Shown here: positions 27,773-37,890 of the stretch, piece by piece
Layout: every line of letters begins with the position of its first letter
Position numbering within the stretch: position 1 is the first letter of the stretch
NCBI GenBank assembly: GCA_016711125.1
Contig: JADJTQ010000003.1
Span: 310,001-374,000 of the forward strand
DNA: 64,000 bases
Source of the DNA: Saprospiraceae bacterium
Lineage (GTDB): Bacteria; Bacteroidota; Bacteroidia; Chitinophagales; Saprospiraceae
Reading direction: 5' to 3'
The notes under the pieces: generated by a model
The model's input: only the letters and a program-made list of their open reading frames with translations
What the model was told of the DNA's origin: nothing
Databases searched by the model: none
Position numbers and translations under genes: made by a program

Positions 27773-28990
27773 ATGGTACATAGAAGGAGATTATTGAAGT
27801 TACTCTCTGGTATTCCATTCTTAGGAGGGACCACCGCAGTGGGCCTTGCAACGGTAGATTCCAAATATATTGGGCCGCCCTTATTGGGCCAGGACAGGGA
27901 TCTGTTTAAAGAGCTTGGTTTGCGCACTTTTATCAATGCAGCTGGTCCCTTTACTACCATGACCGGATGCTTAATGCCCGACGAAGTTTTAGATGTCATT
28001 AAAAAGACCGGTCAAGATTATGTCGATTTAAACTCCTTATATGATAAGGTAGGTGAGCGAATTGCTGAGTTGCTGGATTGTGAAGCGGCGCTGGTGTCGT
28101 CAGGGTGTTTTGGAGCTATGAGTATAGGGCTTGCAGGTGTCATGACTGGCATGGATCGGGAACTTGTACAGCAGCTTCCTAATACGGAAGGAGTAAGGAA
28201 TGAAGTGATCGTTCAGGAGTCTCATGCCGGTGGGTACACCAAAGCACTCACGAACGTCGGGGCAAAACTAGTGACCGTCAAAACTACGGCAGAGTTGGCC
28301 CTTGCCATTAGCGACAAGACAGCCATGCTTTGGTTTCTTAATAAAAACAATAATAAAGGTGAAATCAAGATTGAGGAGTGGGTGGCCTTGGGGAAAAAAT
28401 ACAATATCCCGACCTTTAATGATTGTGCATCCGATATCCCACCGGTGTCAAATCTATTTAAGTACACCAAAATGGGATTTGATCTGGTAGCTTTTTCAGG
28501 TGGCAAAGGTCTACGTGGTCCTCAAAGTGCGGGTTTATTACTGGGGAAGAAGAAATATATTGAGGCCGCCAAACTAAATGCACCCCCAAACGTAAATGTT
28601 GGGAGAGCGATGAAGGTAAACAAGGAGGAGATCATCGGTATGCTGGTGGCCTTAGAATTATACTTAGCCAAGGACCATGGAAAGCAATGGAAAATGTGGG
28701 AAGAGCAGATAGAACATATTCAGAAAGCTGTCAGTGCAGTGGCCGGTGTTACTTCTGAGATTTATCTGCCGGAGATTGCCAATGAAGTGCCTACCCTTCG
28801 AGTCACCTGGGATCAGCAAAATGCAAAGGCTACTTACGCCGAGGTTCGTAAACAATTGAGATCTGGACATCCTTCCATTGAGATCTGGCCTGACGATACG
28901 GATATGCAAATCACCACATGGATGATGGAACCAGGACAGGAGTGGGTTGTTGCACAAAGAGTGCGTGAGGTTTTGGAAAAAGCCATATAG
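27773..28990 (+). CDS. SelA-like PLP-dependent enzyme with twin-arginine-like N-terminus
   Basis: This 405-residue protein of the SelA/DgaE-like branch of fold-type-I PLP enzymes shows 'INAAGPFTTMTG', 'YVDLNSLYDKVGERIAELL', 'ALVSSGCFGAMSIGLAG', 'FNDCASDIPPVSNLFKY' and the Schiff-base lysine in 'FSGGKGLRGPQSAGLLLG' (Lys 245). Members convert amino acids or amino-sugar acids, for example D-glucosaminate-6-phosphate ammonia-lyase. The N-terminus MVHRRRLLKLLSGIPFLGGTTAVGL, here described in parts (RRRLLK then a hydrophobic stretch), suggests Tat export, unusual for this family but common among Bacteroidota paralogues. Substrate unknown. Confidence 0.85.
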   Translation: MVHRRRLLKLLSGIPFLGGTTAVGLATVDSKYIGPPLLGQDRDLFKELGLRTFINAAGPFTTMTGCLMPDEVLDVIKKTGQDYVDLNSLYDKVGERIAELLDCEAALVSSGCFGAMSIGLAGVMTGMDRELVQQLPNTEGVRNEVIVQESHAGGYTKALTNVGAKLVTVKTTAELALAISDKTAMLWFLNKNNNKGEIKIEEWVALGKKYNIPTFNDCASDIPPVSNLFKYTKMGFDLVAFSGGKGLRGPQSAGLLLGKKKYIEAAKLNAPPNVNVGRAMKVNKEEIIGMLVALELYLAKDHGKQWKMWEEQIEHIQKAVSAVAGVTSEIYLPEIANEVPTLRVTWDQQNAKATYAEVRKQLRSGHPSIEIWPDDTDMQITTWMMEPGQEWVVAQRVREVLEKAI

Positions 28991-29205
28991 TAGTCAAAGA
29001 CGTGATTCGTTTGGCTTCTGTTAAGGTATTCTCTAATGACAATACCCGGTTCTCCTGCATCATTGTTTTTCGGAAATCAAGCTAAACTTCTTCAATAAGC
29101 AGGACTAAAAATGTATTAATCTCCACTAAGTACACCTAAGAATTATTGAATTGGCGGTTTTCTCAGATGAAGATCAGATTTACCGGGTCGGGGTTGCATA
29201 TTTAA

Positions 29206-29233
29206 TTGAAAAAGGAATTTTTTGGTAAATTTG
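29206..29233 (+). promoter_or_regulatory. Bacteroidota-type promoter of the TPR/HTH regulator
   Basis: TTG at 29206-29208 (-33) and a perfect TAAATTTG at 29226-29233 (-7), 17 bases apart. Transcription should start near 29240, ~23 bases before the GTG start of the downstream gene. Confidence 0.65.
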
Positions 29234-29262
29234 AGGCTGGTTAACCCTATTCACTCAAAGCG

Positions 29263-31032
29263 GTGCAAAAGATTTCCTATGTTGATGATGTCTCACGGGG
29301 CAGGCTAACAAGTGGGCTCGAAGTCTTTCTGTGTTTTACAATTCCTTTCTTTTTTATCATTCCAACTCAGAGCAACACGCAGGTCAACGATTTTCCGAGT
29401 GGAGAATCTCTAGCTGGAATTATCGAGGAGGCCAGATTAGCCAACTTTCAAGGAAATATCGACTTGCTTTACGATGCCCTATGCCGTTGTAACGAAGCAG
29501 GATTTTTAAGGGGAATGGTCGAAGTTCGCTTGGTCATAGCCAATTATTATGGTGCATTACCAGACTATGACTCGGCGGAGCATTTCCTGGATGAAGCACT
29601 CGAATTGGCCCTGGAAAGTAATGATCAATCGATGCTGGCCGATGTTTACGATGGATTTGCAGAATATGAAATGAATCAGAGCCAGTATCTTCAGGCATAT
29701 CGTTACATAGACAATGCGTACCTCACCGCTCTGAACGCAGATGATCCAAGAATGCAAATGTGGGCTTTGATGCGGAAAGGAAGACTCTTCGGAATAATAG
29801 GAGACTATCAACGGTCAGATTCGATTGCCAGGAGGGCTTTGAAGATCGCTAGCAATCTTGGCGATCTAACCCCGATCAGGCAGATACATTTGGATCTTCT
29901 TGAAAACAGAACTGCCATTGGAGATTTTGATGGTGCACTCAGTGCGTTCAAGTCGATGGAATCATTGATCACCGATTTAAGTGATGTTCGGAACCGGACA
30001 AATTTCCTTCCTCAAAGTTTGCAAGTAAAGGCATATGCTTTAAACATGTGCCAGATGTATGATAGCGCTCTTGTTTGCCTTGAATGGAGTGAGAGGCTCC
30101 TGAACCAGATTGATAATAATGAGTGGCTGCTCGTGGTGAATCGAATCGAAATGGCCACAAGCTATTTTTATTTGGGTGACTATAAGCAGACTAGATTCTT
30201 GCTTGATCTCGTCTCCGGCAAAGCCGAGATTTTTGATCCTCAGCTGAAGTTGGAGGCTTTGTGGTTATATTACGAACTGGAAAAAGCTTTAGGCAACACA
30301 GATCAGGCTTACCGGTACCTGCAGGAATACCAATCACTGAATGACAGCGAATCATTCAAGATTTCCGAGATCTTGGAGACTATAAAACTGGACGCTCGAA
30401 CTGCCATTGACAGATTGGTAAGTGAACAGCAGAACCTGGACGAAAACCAACAATGGAAGGAGAAAAGGATTTTATTAATTTTGGGAGTCCTTGGTTTACT
30501 TCTGATCCTTACCATTGGCATTTATCATTTCTACATGATCAGAAATCAGATGAGATTATTGCGAGGTAAAGAACAACAGATTGATTCGTTCCGTGTGAAT
30601 GTTCACAATCTTGAGCAGCAAACAGTAGTAGACAAAGTCAAACTAAGTGTCAATGAAATAGAGAATCTACATCTGCTCGATAAAATAAATAAGTTGAGAG
30701 AGCTGGACCTGAATTCTGAACCCGTCACTGCCAGGAAATTGAAAGAAGTATTGCATGATATTGATACTTTTGGCAAAGACTGGAGTTCCTTCAAACGATC
30801 TTTCGAATTGATACATTCCAACTTTCTCGATGAACTAAAAAAGAGACATTCAAACTTGACTGAAAATGGACTCAGACATTGTGCTTATGTCAAATTGGGA
30901 CTTACAAATCGAGAAGTTGCCAATATGCTAGGTGTAAATCCTGCCACGGTGAAAATTGCACGATATCGGGTGAATCGGAGAATCAACCCATCGGGCGGTA
31001 CTCTCACCGATTATTTGAAACAAATAAATTGA
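29263..31032 (+). CDS. Membrane-bound TPR sensor with C-terminal HTH domain
   Basis: This 589-residue protein starts at GTG 29263, just after a good promoter. An N-terminal hydrophobic segment (~20-37) is followed by a periplasmic TPR array (~50-390), one membrane helix (403-426), a cytoplasmic coiled coil and a C-terminal LuxR-like helix-turn-helix (~528-575: 'HCAYVKLGLTNREVANMLGVN', 'TVKIARYRVNRRI'; longer strings split). This is the Bacteroidota arrangement in which a TPR sensor passes a signal through one helix to a DNA-binding output, without a kinase. Target genes are unknown; no neighbour is obviously co-regulated. Confidence 0.85.
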   Translation: MQKISYVDDVSRGRLTSGLEVFLCFTIPFFFIIPTQSNTQVNDFPSGESLAGIIEEARLANFQGNIDLLYDALCRCNEAGFLRGMVEVRLVIANYYGALPDYDSAEHFLDEALELALESNDQSMLADVYDGFAEYEMNQSQYLQAYRYIDNAYLTALNADDPRMQMWALMRKGRLFGIIGDYQRSDSIARRALKIASNLGDLTPIRQIHLDLLENRTAIGDFDGALSAFKSMESLITDLSDVRNRTNFLPQSLQVKAYALNMCQMYDSALVCLEWSERLLNQIDNNEWLLVVNRIEMATSYFYLGDYKQTRFLLDLVSGKAEIFDPQLKLEALWLYYELEKALGNTDQAYRYLQEYQSLNDSESFKISEILETIKLDARTAIDRLVSEQQNLDENQQWKEKRILLILGVLGLLLILTIGIYHFYMIRNQMRLLRGKEQQIDSFRVNVHNLEQQTVVDKVKLSVNEIENLHLLDKINKLRELDLNSEPVTARKLKEVLHDIDTFGKDWSSFKRSFELIHSNFLDELKKRHSNLTENGLRHCAYVKLGLTNREVANMLGVNPATVKIARYRVNRRINPSGGTLTDYLKQIN

Positions 31033-31099
31033 TCTCATCCCTGAGAGGTTGTTTAACTATTGACCTCACGCTGATTGAAATGAGAATAGATTTCTACAA

Positions 31100-31350
31100 A
31101 TAGGATGACTCGGCCGTTCTCGCCGCTCCTGGATTTCGCGAGACACTGCCTGGCTGGTCTCCTATGCGCCATACGCCGTCGGCCGAAGCCTATTGGCGTA
31201 TGGACCGCCGCTTCGGTGACGGAGTGCCACGGCACACAGCCAGTCAGTTACAACTTTCAGTAGCTTCCTTCGTCTCGACGCACCAGAAACGTCGATTTAC
31301 GACTTCAGCATCAAGTTTGCGTAGCTCATCACCCTCCTACGGAGTCAAAT
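31100..31350. repeat. Dispersed palindrome-rich intergenic repeat, copy A
   Basis: This GC-rich block stands out from its AT-rich surroundings. It has CCATACGCC/GGCGTATGG arms (~31168-31203) and TGCC-AC-GGCA (~31227). Its 3' part (31205-31345: 'CGCTTCGG..', 'CAGTCAGTT', 'TTCCTTCGTCTC', 'CAGAAACG.CGAT', 'CAGCATCAAGTT', 'CGTAGCTCA') aligns with copies at 47555-47665 and 48605-48745. All three copies are intergenic. Confidence 0.7.
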
Positions 31351-31363
31351 AGTCTGGTCCACG

Positions 31364-31407
31364 GTGCATTGTATACCATTTGTATACCTTGACTTATACC
31401 AATGCAC
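31364..31407. repeat. Long imperfect hairpin
   Basis: GTGCATTG-TATA (31364-31375) pairs with TATACCAATGCAC (31395-31407) except for one missing G. Its loop holds two GTATAC copies. Possibly part of the adjoining repeat element. Confidence 0.55.
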
Positions 31408-32965
31408 ATCGGTTCCTGGTATCTTAGCACGGATGTTCTCAGAATTATGTGTGAGTCATTTTCGGGTGGAAGTCATCTTGATTATTTGGTAATGAAAAGC
31501 TGACCATACTCACTTAGTTTTGAAAGAAATCAGTTCAAATCAGGGTAGTTTCAAAGAGACAAAATCCGTAATGTTATCAACTTTGGTGCACCCCAAATCA
31601 GATTTCTACTCAGGGGCAGGTTGCCTCTGAGTAGGATCTGAATATCTCTTGCCAAGATGCGCCGGAATTCTACCTATCCGGAAACTCAGAATTTTTAACC
31701 TGAACTCTTGTTACCAAGATATGGAATATACCCAGAGTCGACAGTATCTTGCTATTTGGATTTATGTTATTTTATGCTGGTATCCAAGTTGTCATTTGGA
31801 GAAAGAATTTGTTAAACTTTGATCAGCAAAATCAGAATACCACTATCCCACATTAGGTATTAGAAGCTAATGCCCAATTTGACGATTGGAAATCAACGCT
31901 TTGTGTAAAAATGCCAGCGACGAGTTCTCGTCATCCCTTAGGGTGGAATATGCATTTCCATTGCATATCCTGGGATTAATTTCCAGGAGAGTGATCAAAA
32001 AACATTCAATGAAAAATTCTGCGGATTGCGGCAATCTCTGCCTTGGGGTAGTGGACCATGAAAAAAGCTACCCAGGAAAAACCTAGGCAGCTCAAACACA
32101 AAATCCGTAAGAAAGTTTTTTGTTTCGGAGTAGAATGTTACATGCACTTGATTTTGACAACACCAAGTTACATAAAAGAGATATGACATATGTTATAAGT
32201 TGACGAAATTTTATAAATAATTTTTTGGGCAACTTTTGATGGGGAAAACAATCAGATTTCAGAGAAAAAGATAGTGCCGGGTTGGGCAGCAGTTCCTTTC
32301 GAGAGAACCATCGAAATTCATTAAACGACCTGTGAGAAGCCGCTATCTCAATGCCTTAAAACATAAACATACGCACAACTAGTTGATCTCGGAATTTGAT
32401 GATCGGTAACCAGGGTGATTCGGTGCCATTGCTGAGCATTGTACTAATTTCCTGAAGTTTTAGACTGGTAGTTTTGGTTTTTATAAATTCGTGTGACTCA
32501 ATGTCTTTTTGGGAGTAATCAGTCTTTTGATATCCAGGAAATCTCTGAGTTGCTCCTTATAGGATACACTTTTCTTGATGATTTTTCGCTCCCCTTCCAT
32601 GGTTTGCCTTATGAGGAGTCTGCCAATGCTTTGATTCCTAAATATTTAGATGACTTGTCAAGTGGATGCGAGAGATTCATCCTGGTGATTTGAGTTAGTA
32701 TGTAGTTTTAGATGAGCTTTTTTTCGATTATGTTTTCTGAAAATGTGTTGTTATAAATTTGTTTATGTGGCTTAATTTGGATTCTTAAAAAGTTGCTCAA
32801 TTGATTATTTTTTTGATAAATAGGAATCTATAATCGAAGTTAAATTATTAGTAAGGGTACACTAATATTTTCATTACCATTTTAATTTTTATCTACCTTG
32901 ATGGCTGACGGGATCTCAATGGATACCAGCCCATTTTGTAAACTTTTGATAAATAGTCAGCTCAA
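31408..32965. other. Gene-poor AT-rich stretch
   Basis: About 1.55 kb with no convincing gene on either strand. Small frames at 31886-32086 and 32493-32693 (the latter ending '...ALIPKYLDDLSSGCERF') lack ribosome sites and recognisable families; the second might be a gene remnant. No RNA gene or terminator recognised. Confidence 0.4.
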
Positions 32966-35539
32966 ATGAAAGACCAGAAAATTGGCATTGTCACTTTCCT
33001 TATCTTTGTTAGTGGCCTTTCATTGCCAGCACAAAATAATCCAGCATCCTTTATCGGTACCAATCATGCCCGGGGAAATAATTTACTGATACTTCGGCTG
33101 GCGGTATCTTGCCCTGGAGAATATACCCAACAGGTTGATGGAGCTGCTAACGCAGAGGTCTATATCAATACCTGGCTGGCTCAAATCAATGAAATGTATG
33201 GTAGGGAATATGCTGTGCGGTTTGAACTGATTCCCAACAATAATTTGCTGATATATACAGATCCAGGGATGGATCCATGGCCAAATAAGGCCCCTGGAGG
33301 CGGATGTGATGGCGGTCCGCCACTGATGGCAGTCCAAGCTCAGGTGATTGACAATATAGTAGGTGCCGCTAATTATGATTTTAGCCATATTTTTTATTCT
33401 GATGCGATGGCAGGAGGTTGTGGTGGAAGTTATAAATCGGCTATTTCAGGTCCACCAGCCTTTGATATTACAAGGCATGAAATGGGGCATCAATTTCAAC
33501 AGAGCCATACGATCAATAACGGCGGCAATAACAACTATGAGCCGGAAAATGCCGGTAGGTCCGTCCAGGGAGGAAATTCAGATCCCTACGCACACTCTGC
33601 TTCATTCCATCAATTGGCAGAGCACATTTTATTTACCGAGACAGGAGTCGGCACGCCTGTGATTACCGGTAATACGATTCCAACCTGCAATGCGGGTCCG
33701 GATCGATTTATTCCAATCAGTACTCCATTTATGCTCACTGCTACTGCCAGTGATCCAGATGCAGGAGATAATTTGACCTATGCCTGGGATCAACTGGATG
33801 GTGGTTTTGTCCAAAACCTTCCTCCCGCAAATGATACCTATGGAGCCCTTTTTTCCCGGCTGGTACCCAGCAATAGTCCATCCCGGATTTATCCTAAGAT
33901 AAACTCTTTGATTACCAACAATTATTCAAATGCCGAAGAACACCTCCCTACGCAACCACGAGATCTCAATATCCGATTGACGGTCAATGATAATCATATG
34001 TATAATTATAATAATGTGATGGTGCCAGCAAGTGGTATTAACTCGGACGATTTTAAGATCACAGTAGTCAATGATGGAGGTCCGTTTCAGGTAACCAGTC
34101 CCAATACCGCAGTAGCTTATGCCGGAGGAAGTAATCAAACGATTGCCTGGGCTGTCAATGGAACCAACCTGGCACCGATTAATACAACCGAGGTAAAAAT
34201 TAGCCTTTCTACCGATGGAGGTTTGACTTTTCCGATTGTTCTTGCAACCAATACACCTAATGATGGCTCGCAATTGGTAGCCATTCCAAATATTAATAGC
34301 ACGCTGGCGAGAATCAAAGTTGAAGCAGTGGGAAATATTTATTTTGATATATCGAATCAGGATTTCACGATCAACCAAAATCCTGGACTACCCGGGATAA
34401 AAATAGCAGTCAGTGGAATAAATACACAGGTAAGCGAAAATGGCCAAATAGATAGTTACGACCTATCCTTACTTACAAACCCTACCGGTCCAGTAACAGT
34501 TACGATGAACACCGACCCGCAAACCCAAATTAGTCTGGACGGGACAAATTTTAGCAGCTCACAGACTGTGATGTTGAGCAATATGGTGTCTCAATCGATT
34601 ATAGTGCGAGGAAAATATGATTCAGATGTTGAAGGGCCCCATTTTGGATCCATTGCACATGTGGTCTCCACTACTTCTGATAATACCAATTATCCCAGTG
34701 GCCTGCCCGGTTCAACTGTTTCTGTAAATATTTCGGATGCTCAAATTCCTCCGGTCGTAGGAATTGATTTTGATAATATGGAATCAACCAGTGTACCTGC
34801 ATTTTGGGTGAAGTTTACCCAGGTCAATGGTCACTTGGCCAGCAATATTCCACTGGACGATGGTACACCCACCAATATTGATATTGCGATGACTGCCACC
34901 AATTGTGGTAATGGCGGATGTTCGTTTGATTTTGGGAATAATTCGGGCTCCAACAATCCTCAGCATGTGCAACCGTTGGATATGACTCTCGGTGGAGTAT
35001 CGGTAAGTAAAGGTACTGTCCAGATTGTGTGGAGTGATCTCAAGCCCGGCACCAAATACCGGGTATTTGTTTTTGCAAGCAATATTGTGAATGGTCCCAC
35101 AAACCAAACAGTAACCATCACTGGTAATGGGGTAAATGACCCCGCTCCATTTCTTCAGTCAGTAGCTGGTGATTTATTGATCAACGATGTCACTAGCACA
35201 AATGATCCACTCTTGAGCTTTGGCAAAATTGTGACATCAACCGTTTCAGGGACCATTACAATTGTTGTTACCGCACCCGACGAGATTTGGATATCGGGAT
35301 TAGCCCTTCAGGAAGTTTTTTTTCCACCCACGAATTGTTTGGAGAACATCACCTTAATGTCAGCCTTAAATACTTCATCCGATTTTATCACAGACCAAAC
35401 CATTACTTCAACGCACATGATATCCGGGGTCGGAGTCTTGGTCAATTATAGTGCAAAGACTGCTATTAATTTAAATGTCGGATTTGAGGTAAGTCAGGGA
35501 CCAACATTTATTGCTTCCAATGAAGGGTGTAATAATTAA
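32966..35539 (+). CDS. Secreted metzincin-like protein with beta-sandwich modules
   Basis: This 857-residue protein has a signal peptide. The N-terminal ~240 residues form a reprolysin-like metalloprotease domain with the zinc motif HEMGHQFQQSH (His171, His175, His181); the usual Gly of HExxHxxGxxH is Gln. Downstream, 'NNYEPENAGRSVQGGNSDPY' occupies the place where relatives carry 'YEPGSGSTIM.YAG', so the Met-turn appears deleted. Later regions are beta-sandwich domains (~245-370 PKD/cadherin-like, ~370-460 'VAYAGGSNQTIAWAVNGTN', ~470-590 Calx-beta-like, ~600-760) and a 3-coathanger-like tail ('GFEVSQGPTFIA'). It is secreted; whether the protease is active is doubtful. Confidence 0.82.
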   Translation: MKDQKIGIVTFLIFVSGLSLPAQNNPASFIGTNHARGNNLLILRLAVSCPGEYTQQVDGAANAEVYINTWLAQINEMYGREYAVRFELIPNNNLLIYTDPGMDPWPNKAPGGGCDGGPPLMAVQAQVIDNIVGAANYDFSHIFYSDAMAGGCGGSYKSAISGPPAFDITRHEMGHQFQQSHTINNGGNNNYEPENAGRSVQGGNSDPYAHSASFHQLAEHILFTETGVGTPVITGNTIPTCNAGPDRFIPISTPFMLTATASDPDAGDNLTYAWDQLDGGFVQNLPPANDTYGALFSRLVPSNSPSRIYPKINSLITNNYSNAEEHLPTQPRDLNIRLTVNDNHMYNYNNVMVPASGINSDDFKITVVNDGGPFQVTSPNTAVAYAGGSNQTIAWAVNGTNLAPINTTEVKISLSTDGGLTFPIVLATNTPNDGSQLVAIPNINSTLARIKVEAVGNIYFDISNQDFTINQNPGLPGIKIAVSGINTQVSENGQIDSYDLSLLTNPTGPVTVTMNTDPQTQISLDGTNFSSSQTVMLSNMVSQSIIVRGKYDSDVEGPHFGSIAHVVSTTSDNTNYPSGLPGSTVSVNISDAQIPPVVGIDFDNMESTSVPAFWVKFTQVNGHLASNIPLDDGTPTNIDIAMTATNCGNGGCSFDFGNNSGSNNPQHVQPLDMTLGGVSVSKGTVQIVWSDLKPGTKYRVFVFASNIVNGPTNQTVTITGNGVNDPAPFLQSVAGDLLINDVTSTNDPLLSFGKIVTSTVSGTITIVVTAPDEIWISGLALQEVFFPPTNCLENITLMSALNTSSDFITDQTITSTHMISGVGVLVNYSAKTAINLNVGFEVSQGPTFIASNEGCNN

Positions 35540-35554
35540 ATATTGTGTTATAAT

Positions 35555-35895
35555 AAACCCGGTCTTAGATGCTGGGCTACCTTTTTTTGCGTTGGATAAT
35601 AATTAAATGTTTTATGATAAACCCGGCTATCGAAGCCGGGCTACCTTTTTGGTCCATAGGATGATCGCCCAAGGTTGCCTGATAAAACCCGGCTAAAGAG
35701 GCAGGATTACACTTTCGGTTACAATCGATGATATTAATTAAAATGTTGCACGATTAGACCCCGCTATAGAAGCCAGGTAGGCATTGTGGTCCAAAGGAAA
35801 CACGACTATAGAAGCTGGGCTACCTTTTTGGTCCAAAGGATGATCGCTCAAGATTGCGTAATAAAACCTGTCTAAAGAAGGCCGGGCTACCCTTG
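35555..35895. repeat. Cluster of six REP-like hairpins
   Basis: The motif AACCCGGCTAT.GAAGCCGGGCTACC (written in two parts: AACCCGGCTAT, GAAGCCGGGCTACC) recurs in degenerate form near 35558, 35621, 35686, 35757, 35807 and 35864. The best copy (35621) folds as CCCGGCT/AGCCGGG with a small loop followed by CCTTTTTGG, so it could also terminate transcription. 'GGTCCAAAGGATGATCGC' spacers repeat as well. Pattern resembles REP/BIME clusters. Confidence 0.8.
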
Positions 35896-36005
35896 TGGCT
35901 CTACAACATCGTACAGGAGCCGAATACTTCTCTTTTTATGATATTTCCCAACTATCCCGGTTTTTCATATATTCGAATTCTTTAATTTAATTAGACAAGA
36001 TTACT

Positions 36006-36788
36006 ATGTATAAAATTAGACTATCATTTATCGTCGGTTTTGCCTTATTCTTCATGAGTATATCAGTCTCCATGGCCCAACAATCATTGGTACCCATGGG
36101 TACCAATAGTCAAACTGGAGCGGCCACCTTGTCAATAGAGGAAGTGATCGCCGTGTTACGAAAGCCCGAAAACAGTACGGGTAATATCGCAGATGCTGTA
36201 GAATCGGCCACGGGAGCCAGAGGTTGGATGTCGGCTGATATGAAGCCGATTTTTGAGAAAAAGATTGTCGGACGGGCCTGGACCGCCCTGTTAAGGCCGG
36301 TTTTAAAATCAGATGGTCGTACCTATCCTAACTATGCGCTCCAGATTCTGGATGAAGCGCCTGCAGGCAGTGTGCTTGTGTATGTTCTTGAAGATGGTCT
36401 TGAGATCGCTGGTATGGGAAATTTGATGGCCACGACGGCTCAGGTACGAGGACTGGAAGGCACCGTCATTGATGGGGCCATTCGTGATGTTACTGAAATC
36501 CGTAAGATTGGACACCAGGTATTCGCCCGCCGAACCAGCCCAGCCACCTCAGTTGGTCGTCTGGTCAGCGTCTCCAAACAAGAGCCGGTCATTTGCGCCC
36601 AGGTCATGGTGCATCCGGGAGATTATATCGTCGGTGATAACGACGGCGTAGTCGTGGTTCCTTTTGCGGCAGCTGATGAGGTCATCAAATTGCTCGCTGA
36701 CTACGACGATAAAGAATCAAAAATGGTTCCAATCATTACCCGTGAAAAATCACTGCTTAAAGCACTTGAGATATACGGGAGATATTAG
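36006..36788 (+). CDS. Exported RraA-family protein
   Basis: This 260-residue protein has the RraA fold, which includes RNase E inhibitor homologues and class II aldolases such as HMG/oxaloacetate aldolase. 'GNLMATTAQVRGLEGTVIDG' plus 'AIRDVTEI' holds the active-site Arg/Asp region, and 'VHPGDYIVGDNDGVVVVP' is the second family motif. It begins with a clear signal peptide (residues ~1-24: MYKIRLSFIVGFALFFMSIS), whereas most RraA proteins are cytosolic. An exported aldolase-like enzyme is therefore more likely than an RNase E regulator. Substrate unknown. Confidence 0.85.
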   Translation: MYKIRLSFIVGFALFFMSISVSMAQQSLVPMGTNSQTGAATLSIEEVIAVLRKPENSTGNIADAVESATGARGWMSADMKPIFEKKIVGRAWTALLRPVLKSDGRTYPNYALQILDEAPAGSVLVYVLEDGLEIAGMGNLMATTAQVRGLEGTVIDGAIRDVTEIRKIGHQVFARRTSPATSVGRLVSVSKQEPVICAQVMVHPGDYIVGDNDGVVVVPFAAADEVIKLLADYDDKESKMVPIITREKSLLKALEIYGRY

Positions 36789-36824
36789 TCGGAAGTCAGA
36801 AGTCAGAAGCCAGAAGTGAGCAAG

Positions 36825-36940
36825 TCCTGACGTCGATCCCGACATCTTCGGGAGAGATTGTCAGGAGAAGTCCGAGACCGAATATAAAGCTGTCGCGCCT
36901 GAGCCTATGCCAAAGGGGTGACAGCTTTGTCAAAATCAGC
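36825..36940. repeat. Two hairpins; direct-repeat copy 1
   Basis: TCCTGAC (36825-36831) pairs with GTCAGGA (36860-36866), with CCCGA/TCGGG nested inside. AAAGCTGTC (36886-36894) pairs perfectly with GACAGCTTT (36920-36928). The segment 36889-36940 recurs at 37891-37951. Confidence 0.7.
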
Positions 36941-36965
36941 ATTCGTTAAACGCATTGACTGAAGA

Positions 36966-37890
36966 TTAAAGTCCTGTAATTCCACGCTGACATTCCAGGA
37001 TTTTGTTTTTTATAAATTTCTTTTCAATCGCAGATGGAATTAGATTCAATGCTTGTCTAAGAAAATCAATTGCAATTTTATAATTGCCAAGTTTTAAATA
37101 CAATATGCCCTGAGTGGCTGGTAGGAGCTGATAATTTATCAATGCCTGTTCTTTAGTTAGGCCTTCAAGTGATTTGCGAGAATTTTCTATTCCCTCTGTT
37201 TTGCTTTGAATTATGGCTAAATTAAGAGCGATAATCGGACTGGGTTTTAATATTTCTAATTTTTGATATTGATGATAAATACTTTGCCAGTTTGTAGTCT
37301 CAAAGATTTTTGCCAGACAATGTTCGGCGGCAATCCCTGCTTCGAGATGATAATCGGTGATGTGTTTGTCATCTAGAGATAGCTTCAGATAGTGCATTCC
37401 GAGATGGATAAGATCCTGGTTCCATAGATTTCGATTTTGATCTTCAAATAAGATGATGGCTCCATGATCATCTATCCTGGCGTCAAAGCGCGCTGAGTGA
37501 AAGCACATCAAAGTAAGCAAAGCAGATACTCTTTTAGTATTCAAAATGCTCAAATACTAATTTGCAAAGTCTCATGGCATCAGAGACAAGTTCCCTTCTG
37601 ATAATCGAATCACTCGATGAGGAATTATATCCTTCGTTAAATAATAAATAGAGCGTGAGACAAACGGTATCGAGGCGAGATTCTAGCTCTGCGCCCTGAG
37701 GTATTGAAAGGACATCGTTTGAGTCTCGAATATTTTTCTTTGCTCTAAATAATCGCTTATTAATAGTAGATTCGGTTGTTAATAGTGCGTGAGCAACCTC
37801 CTGTACGCCAAACCGACAAAGGGTTTTTAATTTCAATGCAATTTGAGATTCGGTATTTAGCGAGGGTTGATAGTCAAATGAAGTCGGAAC
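36966..37890 (-). pseudogene. Truncated, frameshifted ECF sigma factor (DUF6596 type)
   Basis: Two minus frames form the C-terminal two-thirds of an ECF sigma-70 factor with the DUF6596/TPR-like extension. One has 'ESQIALKLKTLCRFGVQEVA', then 'ESTINKRLFRAKKNIRDSN' (region 4 HTH), 'LDTVCLTLYLLFNEGYNSS' and 'SDAMRLCKLVFEHFE'. The other continues 'TKRVSALLTLMCFHSARFD', 'LFEDQNRNLW', 'AEHCLAKIFETTNW' and 'PATQGILYLKLG'. They are separated by a frameshift near 37545. Region 2, needed for -10 recognition and core binding, is absent; homology begins at the boundary of a repeat at 37891. Almost certainly non-functional as a sigma factor. Confidence 0.8.

Noticed and set aside
31408..32965. A hidden gene or system in the gene-poor stretch
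   Set aside because: I scanned both strands and found only short frames with no recognisable domains; nothing can be supported.
33926..34378. 150-codon minus-strand ORF inside the metzincin gene
   Set aside because: Shadow of a well-supported 857-residue gene on the plus strand.
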